DNA of 64,000 nt from contig NZ_CP117880.1 of the NCBI RefSeq assembly GCF_028736175.1, forward strand, positions 2,356,001-2,420,000, given 5' to 3'. The first letter of the stretch is position 1; each line of letters begins with the position of its first letter. A program made the position numbers and the translations under genes. Below the pieces are notes generated by a model. That model made no database searches, had not been told where the DNA came from, and saw nothing but the letters and a program-made list of their open reading frames with translations. Below are positions 53,786-62,928 of this stretch, in pieces. This stretch comes from Sphingobacterium oryzagri. Lineage in GTDB: Bacteria; Bacteroidota; Bacteroidia; Sphingobacteriales; Sphingobacteriaceae.

Positions 53786-55177
53786 CTATTGGTATCCCAA
53801 TAATTTCATTACCTGTTTAGAATTTTGTTCTTCACCGAATACTTCGTAGTTAAACGTTTCATCGCGATTGCGACGTACCAACACATGTTTCGGCGATGGG
53901 AGTAAACAATGGTGTATACCGCCATATCCGCTCAGCACATCCTGATAAGCTCCCGTGTGGAAAAATCCAAGATATTGCACTTTACGTGTTTTCGGCATAA
54001 ATACCGAGTTCATATGCGCTTCCTGATTGTAATAATCTTGACCATCGCACGTGATACCACCCAGATTTACACGTTCATACTCTGAATCCCAGTTGTTTAT
54101 AGGTAACAAAATGTATTTTTGGTTTAACGCCCAAACGTCTGGAAGGTTGGTGATAAATGATCCATCGATCATAAACCACTTCTCCCGGTCGTTTTGTTGT
54201 TTACGCCCCAAAACCTTATACAATATCCCCGAAGCTTCCGCAACCGTATACTTTCCAAATTCGGTAATAATATCCGGCTCCATCACTTCATGGTGTGCAC
54301 AGATTTGCTTGATACGGTTAACAATTTCATTGACCATATATTCATAATCGAAATCATGCACCAATGAATCTTTGAATGGCATGCCACCACCGATATCAAG
54401 CGTATCCAAATCCGGATTTATCTTTTTGAACTTGCAATACAACGTGACATATTTTTCCAGTTCATTCCAGTAGTAAGGCGTATCCGAAATACCAGAATTG
54501 ATAAAGAAATGCAACAGCTTGACCTTGAAATTTGGATTATCGACAATCTTATTGTTGTAAAAATCGATCACATCTTCCTGGCGAATGCCTAACCGAGAGG
54601 TGTAGAATTGCGAATCTGGCTGTTCTTCAGAAGCAATGCGCACACCTAAAGCACAAGGCGTTTCCAATTCAATTTCATCATCATAGAGGTTGAACTCCTC
54701 TTTGTTGTCCAATACCGGAATGATGTTTTTATAGCCATCATGGATCATATCGATGATGTATTGCTTGTATTGATAAGTTTTGAAACCGTTACAAATTACC
54801 GTAATATCTTTATTAACGGTGCCTTGTCGCTCCAACGAATCAATCATCGGCATATCAAAGGCAGAAGAAGTCTCCAAATGGATATCATTTTTTAACGCTT
54901 CTTCAACAATGTGTTTGAAATGCGACGATTTGGTACAATAACAATATTTATAAGAACCGCGGTAGTTGTGTTTCAAGATCGCTGTTTGAAACAATATCTT
55001 CGCTTGTTGAATCTTTTTGCTGACAATAGGTAGGTAGGTAAAACGCAAGGGGGTGCCATACGTCTCTATCATCTCCATCAAATTCAAATCGTGGAAGTAC
55101 AATTCGTCGTCGATGATTTCGAATCCGTCTTGCGGAAAACCAACACTTAAGTCAAGAAATTCCTGATAGCTCTGCAT
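53786..55177 (-). CDS. Arginine decarboxylase, PLP-dependent (alanine-racemase-fold type)
   Basis: The enzyme makes agmatine from arginine for polyamine synthesis. The 463-residue protein has a fold-III PLP barrel: the Schiff-base lysine is K83 in YCYCTKSSHF, with the GIG-like phosphate loop TLDIGGGMPF and the C-terminal FFHTGAYQDVLSGYGGIHH. It resembles the Bacteroidota biosynthetic arginine decarboxylase, shorter than E. coli SpeA. It is divergent from argS, with 109 bases between, so arginine supply, decarboxylation and charging are regulated from one region. A perfect -7 element (TATCTTTG, minus strand) is 16 bases before its ATG. Confidence 0.93.
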   Translation of the reverse strand: MQSYQEFLDLSVGFPQDGFEIIDDELYFHDLNLMEMIETYGTPLRFTYLPIVSKKIQQAKILFQTAILKHNYRGSYKYCYCTKSSHFKHIVEEALKNDIHLETSSAFDMPMIDSLERQGTVNKDITVICNGFKTYQYKQYIIDMIHDGYKNIIPVLDNKEEFNLYDDEIELETPCALGVRIASEEQPDSQFYTSRLGIRQEDVIDFYNNKIVDNPNFKVKLLHFFINSGISDTPYYWNELEKYVTLYCKFKKINPDLDTLDIGGGMPFKDSLVHDFDYEYMVNEIVNRIKQICAHHEVMEPDIITEFGKYTVAEASGILYKVLGRKQQNDREKWFMIDGSFITNLPDVWALNQKYILLPINNWDSEYERVNLGGITCDGQDYYNQEAHMNSVFMPKTRKVQYLGFFHTGAYQDVLSGYGGIHHCLLPSPKHVLVRRNRDETFNYEVFGEEQNSKQVMKLLGYQ

Positions 55178-55193
55178 TTTTTATTATTTTTGG

Positions 55194-55201
55194 CAAAGAT
55201 A
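55194..55201 (-). promoter_or_regulatory. -7 promoter element of the arginine decarboxylase gene
   Basis: TATCTTTG on the minus strand fits TANNTTTG, giving a leader of about 10-12 bases. Confidence 0.6.
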
Positions 55202-55286
55202 TACTTTCGGTATGAATACCTCGCTATAACGCTTGATATTTTTCCAATTCATTATCAGAAAGTTATAAAAATTACGAAATAATTAC

Positions 55287-57071
55287 ATGGCTTATTCTAT
55301 TCAACAGACGTTAATAACACAGACCGTTCGCGCCGTTAAAGACCTTTACGGCGCTGATCTACCCGATTCACAAGTTACTTTACAAGAAACCCGAAAGGAA
55401 TTTGAAGGACATATTACGATCGTGATATTCCCAGTTACTCGCTTTTCTAAAAAGTCACCTGAACAAACCGGCGCAGACATCGGTGATTGGCTGCAGGCAA
55501 ATCTGCAAGAGATCGCTGGCTACAACGTTATTAAAGGATTTTTAAATATAAGCCTGTCCGACGAATACTGGATATCGCTTGTTAACAACAGCTTAATCAA
55601 GCCTGAGTTTGGAAGGTTTGCAGCCAACGGCAAAAAATTGATGGTGGAATACAGCTCGCCAAATACTAATAAGCCGCTTCACTTAGGACATATCCGCAAC
55701 AACCTGCTCGGATTTTCGGTTGCCGAAATCTTAAAAGCTTATGGCTACGACGTGGTGAAAGCCAACCTGGTAAACGACCGCGGTATACATATCTGTAAAT
55801 CGATGTTGGCCTGGCAGCTTTTTGGAAACGGCGAAACGCCGGCCAACACCGGCCTGAAAGGCGATCATTTGGTCGGTAAATATTATGTTGTCTTCGATAA
55901 AGCTTACAAAAAGGAAATCGAAGCGTTAAGAGAAGCGGGGCAGACAGAAGAAGAAGCAAAGAAAAATGCACCACTGATTAAGCAAGCCCAACTCATGTTG
56001 CAGCAGTGGGAAGCGGGTGATGATGACGTAATCAACCTGTGGAAAACCATGAACGGATGGGTTTACGACGGTTTTGAAAAGACATATAAGCAGCTTGGCG
56101 TTGATTTTGACAAGTATTATTACGAATCCAATACCTACCTTTTAGGTAAAGATATTATACAAGAAGGCTTAACGAGCGGCGTGTTTTTCCAAAAAGAAGA
56201 TAAATCTGTATGGATTGACCTGACTGACGAAGGACTCGACCAAAAATTGGTACTTCGCGGTGATGGCACATCCGTTTACATCACGCAAGATCTTGGTACA
56301 GCACAACTGAAATATGATGAATTTCAGATGGATGAATCCATCTATGTGGTCGGCAATGAGCAAGACTATCACTTTAAAGTGCTTTTCCTGATCTTAAAAA
56401 AACTTGGAAAAACCTGGGCCGACGGACTTTTCCATTTATCTTATGGTATGGTCGATCTTCCTTCCGGCAAAATGAAATCAAGAGAAGGTACGGTAGTCGA
56501 TGCTGATGATTTGATGGCTGAAATGGTCGAAACGGCCAAAGAGCGCACAGAAGAATTGGGTAAAACTGCTGGCTTGTCGGAAGATGAAAAAGCCGCATTG
56601 TATTACACTATCGGGATGGGCGCCTTGAAATACTTCTTACTGAAAGTAGATCCGAAAAAACGCCTGTTGTTCGATCCGAATGAGTCGGTTGATTTCCAGG
56701 GGCACACCGGTCCATTTATTCAGTATACGCATGCCCGCATCAAATCAGTATTGCGTAAAGCGGAATTTGAGGTGACAGCGGCTGCGACCATTCCAGCGCA
56801 ACTATCGGCTTATGAGCAAGATCTTATTCAGGTTTTGAGCAGCTATCCACAGATTATTGAAGCCGCTGCCAGCGAATTTTCGCCTGCGCAAATGGCAAAT
56901 TATGTATACGAAGTAGCAAAAACCTACAATAAATTTTACCACGAGGAGACCATTTTAAAAGCCGAAGATCAAGATGTGAAGACTTTCCGTCTACATCTTT
57001 CTGCAGTCGCTGCACGCATCATTGCCGAAAGCATGGGCTTATTGGGCATCCAGGTTCCAGAAAGAATGTAA
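55287..57071 (+). CDS. argS: Arginyl-tRNA synthetase
   Basis: ArgS charges tRNA-Arg. This class I synthetase of 594 residues has an N-terminal Add-1 domain (about 1-115), the HIGH motif as HLGH in KPLHLGHIRNN, the KMSKS-type loop as GKMKSR in LPSGKMKSREGTVV, and the C-terminal DALR anticodon domain with the stretch ending LGIQVPERM. Length is normal. Its stop codon is followed after one base by the next gene. Confidence 0.97.
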   Translation: MAYSIQQTLITQTVRAVKDLYGADLPDSQVTLQETRKEFEGHITIVIFPVTRFSKKSPEQTGADIGDWLQANLQEIAGYNVIKGFLNISLSDEYWISLVNNSLIKPEFGRFAANGKKLMVEYSSPNTNKPLHLGHIRNNLLGFSVAEILKAYGYDVVKANLVNDRGIHICKSMLAWQLFGNGETPANTGLKGDHLVGKYYVVFDKAYKKEIEALREAGQTEEEAKKNAPLIKQAQLMLQQWEAGDDDVINLWKTMNGWVYDGFEKTYKQLGVDFDKYYYESNTYLLGKDIIQEGLTSGVFFQKEDKSVWIDLTDEGLDQKLVLRGDGTSVYITQDLGTAQLKYDEFQMDESIYVVGNEQDYHFKVLFLILKKLGKTWADGLFHLSYGMVDLPSGKMKSREGTVVDADDLMAEMVETAKERTEELGKTAGLSEDEKAALYYTIGMGALKYFLLKVDPKKRLLFDPNESVDFQGHTGPFIQYTHARIKSVLRKAEFEVTAAATIPAQLSAYEQDLIQVLSSYPQIIEAAASEFSPAQMANYVYEVAKTYNKFYHEETILKAEDQDVKTFRLHLSAVAARIIAESMGLLGIQVPERM

Positions 57072-57072
57072 T

Positions 57073-58152
57073 ATGAAGAAATACAAAGTAGGACTCATTG
57101 GTTTTTCTATTGGCGGACAAGTTTTTCATGCGCCATTTATTGTCGGCAATCCGGCCTTGGAACTCTACAAGGTTACCGCTCGGCGAGCCGAACAAAAGCA
57201 ATTGCTGCAAGATCGCTATCCGCAAGCCATCGCAGTAGAAAGCGCAGATGATATTATTGCTGATGAGGCAGTAGATATTGTAGTCGTTGCGACTTCAAAC
57301 GATGTACATTATACGTTAGCCAAGCAAGCGCTCGAAGCGGGCAAGCATGTTGTGGTCGAGAAGCCGTTTACCAACACGACGGCCGAAGCTGATGAGCTTA
57401 TCGCCATAGCTCAAGAAAAAGGTTTGTTGCTCACCGTGCATCATAATGCGCGATTTCATTCAGACTTTAAAACGGTTAAAAAAGTTGTTGATAGCGGCGT
57501 TTTAGGGCCTTTGGTAAACTATGAAGCGCGCTACGATCGTTTCCGTAATTTTCTGCGGGAGGGCGCTTGGCGCGAAGAAGATTTGCCGGGTTCAGGCATT
57601 CATTACGACCTTGGCGCGCACTTGCTCGATCAGGCGTTGCAGCTTTTCGGTGCACCAACCTGGATCTTTGCCGATCTGCGAAGACAACGTGAGGGCGCGA
57701 AGGCGGTAGACGATTTTGAGTTTATCTTAAATTATCCCAAACTAAAGGTTTCCTTAAAAGGACAAATGCTGGCAAAAGAGGCTACTGCACGGTATGCTTT
57801 GTATGGCTGGAACGGTTCGTTTGTCAAACCAGGCACCGATCCGCAAGAAGAATTGCTTCGTGCGGGTGTTTTTCCGCATGAGCATGAAAATTGGGGCGCA
57901 GAAGACGAAAGTACGTACGGTCGCTTAGCGATTTTGAAAGCTGGGGAAGATGTAAACGAACGCGTGACTAGTGAATTGGGTAGCGGTCCAGATTTTTATC
58001 AAAGTGTTGTTAGCAGTCTAAACGATGGTACGAAGCCTGCTGTTACCGCAGAACAAGCGCGCGATGTTATTCGGCTATTAGAAGCTGCAGAACAATCCTG
58101 GAAAGAACAATGTGCTATTCCACTAGCTGTGGATACGTTAATAGCTTATTAA
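57073..58152 (+). CDS. Gfo/Idh/MocA family oxidoreductase
   Basis: The 359-residue protein has an N-terminal Rossmann domain (LIGFSIGGQVFHAPFI, then VVATSNDVHYTLAKQALEAG) with the EKP motif (HVVVEKPFTNT), and the C-terminal alpha/beta domain with GSGIHYDLGAHLLDQALQLF, in which H and D are catalytic. It resembles YceM/YdgJ-type scyllo-inositol or sugar dehydrogenases. The ATG at 57073 is one base after the argS stop, so it is transcribed with argS. The substrate is unknown. Confidence 0.92.
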   Translation: MKKYKVGLIGFSIGGQVFHAPFIVGNPALELYKVTARRAEQKQLLQDRYPQAIAVESADDIIADEAVDIVVVATSNDVHYTLAKQALEAGKHVVVEKPFTNTTAEADELIAIAQEKGLLLTVHHNARFHSDFKTVKKVVDSGVLGPLVNYEARYDRFRNFLREGAWREEDLPGSGIHYDLGAHLLDQALQLFGAPTWIFADLRRQREGAKAVDDFEFILNYPKLKVSLKGQMLAKEATARYALYGWNGSFVKPGTDPQEELLRAGVFPHEHENWGAEDESTYGRLAILKAGEDVNERVTSELGSGPDFYQSVVSSLNDGTKPAVTAEQARDVIRLLEAAEQSWKEQCAIPLAVDTLIAY

Positions 58153-59346
58153 ATGGCGTATGATGCCTTAATTATTGGTGGCGGCGCTTGCGGACTGATG
58201 TGTGCCGTGCAAGCGGGTTTGTTGGGCAAACGCACGCTTGTGCTGGAAAAAAATGACAAAGTCGGCGCGAAGATTTTGATTTCTGGCGGTGGGCGCTGCA
58301 ATTTTACCAACCTGCATACCTCGATTACTAATTTTGTCTCGGAACATCCAGACTTTTTACATCAGGCTTTTGCGCAGTGGAAGGTGGATGATACCGTCAA
58401 TTTTTTTAAGGATCACGGCGGCATTATTGGTGAAGAGAAAACTTTGGGACAGTTATTTCCACGCTCGAACAAAGCCAAGGATATTGTCGCTGTATTTACC
58501 AAGTTGATGTACGAAACTCAGCAAGATCTTTGGTTGCATACCGAGGTAAAAGCGGTGGAGCAGGATGCTAACGGCTACGCGGTGCATGTTGTTCGCTCGG
58601 GCAAGGAAACGGTCTTGCATAGTAAGAAAGTCGTTTTCGCTTCAGGCGGCTTGCCCGTAGCCAAGTTGGGCGCATCCGATTTTGCGCTGCGCACAGCGCG
58701 TAATTTTGGGTTGCAGGTGGTTGATACCGCGCCAGCTTTGGTGCCCTTGACTATTACCGGAAAAGATGCTTCCTGGTATGCATCGCTTGCTGGAAATGCC
58801 ATCTTTTCGCGCGTTTACAATGCGAAGATATCCTTTGAGGAAAATATTCTGTTTACACATTGGGGATTAAGCGGACCGGCCATTCTGCAGCTTTCTTCGT
58901 ATTGGAAGGCTGGCGAATCGTTTACCATTGATTTGCTGCCTAAATTTTCATTGGATGAGCTGATCAAAAATGAACGCGCACAAGGAGGGAAGCGTACCAT
59001 TGGCCAGTTGTTACAACTCCATTTTACACGTAAAATGGTCGACGCTTTGGGCAAGTTCTTACCGATAGATCTTAAAGTAGCGTCGCTAAGTAAAGCTGAT
59101 GCCAAATTGGTGATCGACAGTATTCACCGCTTTTCTGTAAAGCCTGCCGGCGATAAAGGTTATGATAAGGCAGAGGTGATGCGTGGTGGTGTGGCGACTA
59201 CAGCGCTAAACCCGAAAACATTAGAAAGTAAAGCGCAAGCTGGTCTGTATTTCGGTGGCGAGGCGGTTGATATCACGGGCTGGCTGGGCGGCTACAATTT
59301 TCAATGGGCGTGGGCATCGGGCTTTTTAATTGCACAAGATTTATAG
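58153..59346 (+). CDS. HI0933-family FAD-dependent oxidoreductase (YhiN/BaiN-like)
   Basis: The 397-residue flavoprotein begins at the base after the previous stop codon. The FAD dinucleotide motif is GGGACGLMCAVQAGLLGKRT, followed by the family mark GAKILISGGGRCNFTN and, near the C-terminus, LYFGGEAVDITGWLGGYNFQ. In gut Clostridia a homologue acts in bile-acid reduction (BaiN), and E. coli YhiN is poorly defined. Here it forms a tail of the argS transcript; its true substrate is unknown. Confidence 0.92.
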   Translation: MAYDALIIGGGACGLMCAVQAGLLGKRTLVLEKNDKVGAKILISGGGRCNFTNLHTSITNFVSEHPDFLHQAFAQWKVDDTVNFFKDHGGIIGEEKTLGQLFPRSNKAKDIVAVFTKLMYETQQDLWLHTEVKAVEQDANGYAVHVVRSGKETVLHSKKVVFASGGLPVAKLGASDFALRTARNFGLQVVDTAPALVPLTITGKDASWYASLAGNAIFSRVYNAKISFEENILFTHWGLSGPAILQLSSYWKAGESFTIDLLPKFSLDELIKNERAQGGKRTIGQLLQLHFTRKMVDALGKFLPIDLKVASLSKADAKLVIDSIHRFSVKPAGDKGYDKAEVMRGGVATTALNPKTLESKAQAGLYFGGEAVDITGWLGGYNFQWAWASGFLIAQDL

Positions 59347-59447
59347 ATAACTACCTATTTAGTGTATTTATCGGTAGGTATTTGTTCGGTTTATGGCGCT
59401 TCCACTACAATTATAGACAGACAAGGAAACAATTTACCGAAAAATAG

Positions 59448-59455
59448 TACCTTTG
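59448..59455 (+). promoter_or_regulatory. -7 promoter element of rnpB
   Basis: TACCTTTG fits TANNTTTG and would start transcription near the 5' end of the RNase P RNA. Confidence 0.6.
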
Positions 59456-59460
59456 CTGCG

Positions 59461-59847
59461 AAGAAGCAAACCGGTTCTATCGCTGTCTCCGTTTGCGAGA
59501 AAGAGGAAAGTCCGGGCAACATAGAGCAACACGCTTCCTAACGGGAAGGCTTCCTTCGCAGGAAGACAGCAAGTGCCACAGAAAAAATACCGCCTATTTT
59601 CGAATAGGTAAGGGTGAAAACGTGAGGTAAGAGCTCACGGTATTGTATGGCAACATGCATTACGGTAAACCTCGTGTGTTGAAAAACCAAATAGGTTACG
59701 AAATTCGAGGGCTGCTCGCCTTCTGTCGCCTTGGCGGCGTTCGTAATGGGTAGGTTGATGGAGCTTGTATGCGAATGCAAGCCTAGATAAATGATAGAAA
59801 TCCTGCAAAGGATACAGAACCCGGCTTACAAGGTTTGCTTCTTTTTT
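59461..59847 (+). ncRNA. rnpB: RNase P RNA component
   Basis: The sequence carries the conserved RNase P marks in the correct order: GAGGAAAGTCCGGGC (P4/CR-I, near 59501), AGGGTGAAA...GAGGTAAGAGCTCACGG in the mid-region (near 59610-59640), and the CR-V segment GATAGAAATCCTGCAAAGG followed by ACAGAACCCGGCTTACA (near 59793-59830). The 5' end AAGAAGCAAACC (59461-59472) pairs perfectly with GGTTTGCTTCTT (59832-59843) to form P1, and TTTTTT follows, so P1 also works as terminator. Length of about 385 bases suits a class A RNA. It is a trans-acting ribozyme that cuts tRNA 5' leaders with RnpA protein. Confidence 0.95.
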
Positions 59848-59900
59848 GTAAATGATTCCATTATTTACTATTTTGTTTACTATTACCAAGATACATATAT

Positions 59901-61280
59901 ATGACAACAATCCTGATTATCGACGATGAGCGGCCAATAAGAAGTTCGCTGCGTGATATATTAGAATACGAAGATTACAAGGTTCTGGACGTAGATAACG
60001 GGCTTGAAGGATTAGAAGTACTGAAGAAAGAGAAAATTGATTTGGTACTTTGTGATATCAAGATGAACAAGATGGACGGTATGGAAGTCTTGACGGCTTC
60101 GCAGGAGATTACCGATGTTCCTTTCATCATGATTTCCGGTCACGGAACGATTGAAACGGCCGTAGAAGCGGCGAGGAGAGGTGCTTACGATTTTCTCGAG
60201 AAACCGTTGGATCTTAACCGTTTGTTGATTACCGTTAGAAATGCTCTGGAAAAAGGTACCTTGGTGAAAGAAACGAAGGTATTAAAGAAAAAGGTTTCTA
60301 AAACGAAGGAAATTCTAGGTGCTTCATCCGGCATTAGCCTGATTAAGGAAACCATAGAACGTGTAGCACCGACCGATGCTCGCGTGTTGATCACCGGAGA
60401 AAACGGATCGGGAAAAGAATTAGTCGCGCGATGGTTGCACGAGAAATCCAACCGCTCAAGCTCACCGCTTGTCGAAGTAAACTGTGCGGCAATTCCGTCA
60501 GAACTTATTGAATCAGAATTATTCGGTCATGAAAAAGGTTCATTTACCTCGGCGGTGAAACAGCGTATCGGTAAATTCGAACAAGCCAACAGCGGAACGT
60601 TATTTCTGGATGAGATTGGCGATATGAGTCTTTCAGCCCAGGCCAAGGTGCTACGCGCGTTGCAGGAAAATAAAATTACCCGCGTGGGTGGCGAAAAAGA
60701 GTTAGACGTAAACGTGCGCGTTATTGCAGCGACAAATAAAGATCTGCTCAAAGAGATCGATGCTGGTAATTTCCGTATGGACCTTTATCACCGTTTGAGT
60801 GTTATCCTCATCCATGTGCCATCGTTAAATGAACGTTCGGATGATATTCCAATCATTGCCTCGAGTTTTTGTGAAGAAATCTGTGGCGACTACAATATGC
60901 CGATCAAAGAAATCACCCCGCAGGCTATGCAAGCACTTCAAGCTCTGCCTTGGACGGGAAATATCCGCGAGCTACGCAACATGATTGAACGTTTAGTGAT
61001 TTTGAGCGACAAGAAAATTACCGATCGCGATGTGAGTTTATACGCAAACCCTTCAAATGCGGGTATACAGGCACAACATGATGCCAAACAGGGCAATGCA
61101 TTTAATTTCGATCAATTTGAGTCCTTCCAAGACTTTAAAGATCACGCCGAAAAAGAGTACATTAATTTCAAATTGGACAAGAATGCATGGAACGTTTCGA
61201 AAACAGCCGACGAGATCGGCATTCAACGAAGCCACTTGTACCACAAAATTGAAAAATTCGGTTTAAAACGCGTAGAATAA
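59901..61280 (+). CDS. NtrC-type sigma-54-dependent response regulator
   Basis: The 459-residue protein has three parts. An N-terminal receiver has phospho-acceptor D52 (LVLCDIKMNKMDG), T-containing ISGHGT and K101. The AAA+ domain has Walker A GENGSGKE (166-173), Walker B-like LFLDEIGDM, and the sigma-54 loop GSFTSA (213-218) instead of the canonical GAFTGA. A Fis-type HTH lies at the C-terminus (NVSKTADEIGIQRSHLYHKI). No histidine kinase is adjacent, so it is an orphan regulator here. Its targets are unknown; two sigma-54-like promoters in this window are candidates. Confidence 0.95.
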   Translation: MTTILIIDDERPIRSSLRDILEYEDYKVLDVDNGLEGLEVLKKEKIDLVLCDIKMNKMDGMEVLTASQEITDVPFIMISGHGTIETAVEAARRGAYDFLEKPLDLNRLLITVRNALEKGTLVKETKVLKKKVSKTKEILGASSGISLIKETIERVAPTDARVLITGENGSGKELVARWLHEKSNRSSSPLVEVNCAAIPSELIESELFGHEKGSFTSAVKQRIGKFEQANSGTLFLDEIGDMSLSAQAKVLRALQENKITRVGGEKELDVNVRVIAATNKDLLKEIDAGNFRMDLYHRLSVILIHVPSLNERSDDIPIIASSFCEEICGDYNMPIKEITPQAMQALQALPWTGNIRELRNMIERLVILSDKKITDRDVSLYANPSNAGIQAQHDAKQGNAFNFDQFESFQDFKDHAEKEYINFKLDKNAWNVSKTADEIGIQRSHLYHKIEKFGLKRVE

Positions 61281-61281
61281 C

Positions 61282-61310
61282 AAAAAAGGCTGCAATTTGC
61301 AGCCTTTTTT
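61282..61310. terminator. Bidirectional terminator after the NtrC-type gene
   Basis: AAAAAAGGCTGCA at 61282-61294 pairs perfectly with TGCAGCCTTTTTT at 61298-61310 around a three-base loop, between convergent genes. Confidence 0.85.
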
Positions 61311-61312
61311 AT

Positions 61313-61501
61313 TTAGTCATTAAATTTCCGTTTCTGTCGGCGGTACAAAACCACGATAACGACGATTAAAAGTATTACGCCAACAATAATAGCTGCTGTC
61401 GGCGACGTTTCATGAGAGGTCGCCGAGGCTATATGCTTAGGGCTTGCTTGTATAGCAAGTGATAAATAACTAAATAAAACTAAAAACCCCACTTTTCTCA
61501 T
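61313..61501 (-). CDS. Small membrane protein of unknown function
   Basis: The 62-residue protein has an N-terminal signal peptide (about 1-18, VGFLVLFSYLSLAIQAS) and one C-terminal transmembrane helix (about 37-53, AAIIVGVILLIVVIVVLY) followed by the basic tail RRQKRKFND. This is an exported single-pass protein with its tail in the cytoplasm. Family unknown to me. An AT-rich inverted repeat (61530-61557) lies upstream. Confidence 0.65.
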   Translation of the reverse strand: MRKVGFLVLFSYLSLAIQASPKHIASATSHETSPTAAIIVGVILLIVVIVVLYRRQKRKFND

Positions 61502-61529
61502 AACTGTATGCTTTAAAATTTATAATCGA

Positions 61530-61557
61530 ATTAATATAATGAATTATTTATATTAAT
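61530..61557. repeat. AT-rich inverted repeat
   Basis: ATTAATATAA at 61530-61539 pairs with TTATATTAAT at 61548-61557. It lies upstream of the small membrane protein gene and may be an operator, or simply AT-rich chance. Confidence 0.4.
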
Positions 61558-61655
61558 ACAATAAACGATTATCAAAATCCGCGCCTAATTTTAAAAAAAG
61601 TATTAAAATTGCATTAAAATATTTCTTTGTAACCATTCAATTACCAAAACAGCTA

Positions 61656-62498
61656 TTACTCAACGTTTACAGGGCTTTGCAGCAGTTCTTGTGCTTCCAT
61701 TAATACATGAGCCGCTTGTTCTTTGCTAAGGTCTACGTGTTGCAAAAATTTAGGTATTTGAATCAAGTCGCGAACCAAAATACAGGCATGTTTGAGCAAC
61801 ACGGCTTTTTCAGCGGCGCTCAATGTCGTCAGGCAAGTGATAGGATACAGGCCATTGTCGTCAACGCGCAATTTAATGCTTTTATCAGCTGGATAATCCC
61901 AGGATAGCAAGTTAAGCTGGTAATATTCGCCAAAGCTTTTCGCATCGCTTGTAAAATAAGCATTGGTGACCAGCCATCCCTTAGTGAACATGTGCTCACG
62001 ACCGAAAAAACGAAAAGGAAGCGCGGAGATATCCTTCAGGCGCGACATAAAATACATCGGTGTTGTCACTGAAATTTTCGCATCCACATCATTTCGAAAT
62101 TTACATTCAATCGCCAGCAGGTCGTTTGCCTTTGCAGCAACAACATCCACCTCGTGCGTTACCGCATGACCTCGAATGGTTTGGCTCGTCAGCGTTTCGT
62201 AACCATCATCGGCAAAAAGCTTGGCAATCCAACGCTCGAAGTAAAAGCCTTCCGGACCAAGTTCGCGCAACGCTTTTTTTAGCGAATACCGCGCTGCGTA
62301 AACCTCTCGCTGTTTTTTTAAGCAATCAAAGGCTAATTCATACAGTTCGCGGGTACTGATACCATCGTAAAGCTGTGCTTGTATCGCACGATAAACCCCG
62401 TCTACCTGTTCTTTTGTAGCGCCAGACCGGGACAACGAATGGCGTAGACTATCGGGATTAAACGGTACCAGCTCACCGGAATATTTTTTCACTCTCAT
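61656..62498 (-). CDS. ATP-cone domain fused to a PD-(D/E)XK (Mrr-like) nuclease domain
   Basis: In this 280-residue protein, residues 1-85 form an ATP-cone (KYSGELVPFNPDSLRHSLSR, then YSLKKALRELGPEGF), the nucleotide-sensing module of ribonucleotide reductases and NrdR. Residues about 86-200 look like a restriction endonuclease-type core: FERWIAKLF, then E116-V-D118 and E131-C-K133 as the PD-(D/E)XK metal site. The C-terminal about 80 residues are helical and of unknown role. No methylase or specificity subunit is near, so it is not a standard restriction system. The likely role is nucleotide-controlled cleavage of nucleic acid; this is inferred. Confidence 0.82.
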   Translation of the reverse strand: MRVKKYSGELVPFNPDSLRHSLSRSGATKEQVDGVYRAIQAQLYDGISTRELYELAFDCLKKQREVYAARYSLKKALRELGPEGFYFERWIAKLFADDGYETLTSQTIRGHAVTHEVDVVAAKANDLLAIECKFRNDVDAKISVTTPMYFMSRLKDISALPFRFFGREHMFTKGWLVTNAYFTSDAKSFGEYYQLNLLSWDYPADKSIKLRVDDNGLYPITCLTTLSAAEKAVLLKHACILVRDLIQIPKFLQHVDLSKEQAAHVLMEAQELLQSPVNVE

Positions 62499-62597
62499 CT
62501 CAAAAACTAGTATTGTTGATCTACAAAAAAAGTTAAATTTTGTCTATCGCACAAAACATTTTGTTTCTACAGACTGTTATCAATTAAAACAAACGCT

Positions 62598-62900
62598 ATG
62601 AGTATTTTAGATTTAGTTATCAATAAGGTAAAAGAAAGAATCGACGAAGCCTGTGAGCATGGCGAGATACCGCAATCCGAGCGTGTACTTTCGGTAGTGG
62701 CTGGGGGTTTTATTGTAGGATTTAGTGCAAAGCGTATATTAAAAAGCCCGTTAACGGCTATCAGCGGATTGACGTTGGGGAGTGCGCTTGTTGTACGCGG
62801 TGTAACGGGCAAATGTGCGGTAAAAGGTGCGGTAGAAGCCAAAAAGCACGTGAATGAAGAGGATGTAACGATCGTCGAACACCGTTATTTTGTAAAATAA
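62598..62900 (+). CDS. Small membrane protein, DUF2892/YgaP-like
   Basis: The 100-residue protein has two hydrophobic segments (about 31-50 and 52-68: SVVAGGFIVGFSAKRILKSP and TAISGLTLGSALVVRGVTGK), which match the two-helix module of YgaP-like proteins that ends in GVTGxC. The cysteine of GKCAVKG is in the usual place. The N-terminal helix is polar. Function is unknown. A terminator follows at 62929. Confidence 0.75.
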   Translation: MSILDLVINKVKERIDEACEHGEIPQSERVLSVVAGGFIVGFSAKRILKSPLTAISGLTLGSALVVRGVTGKCAVKGAVEAKKHVNEEDVTIVEHRYFVK

Positions 62901-62928
62901 ATAATAAGTTAGCTGTATTATTAATGGC

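Noticed and set aside
59538-59910. Two minus-strand open frames between the flavoprotein and NtrC-type genes
   Set aside because: They are antisense to the RNase P RNA, whose conserved elements are unmistakable.
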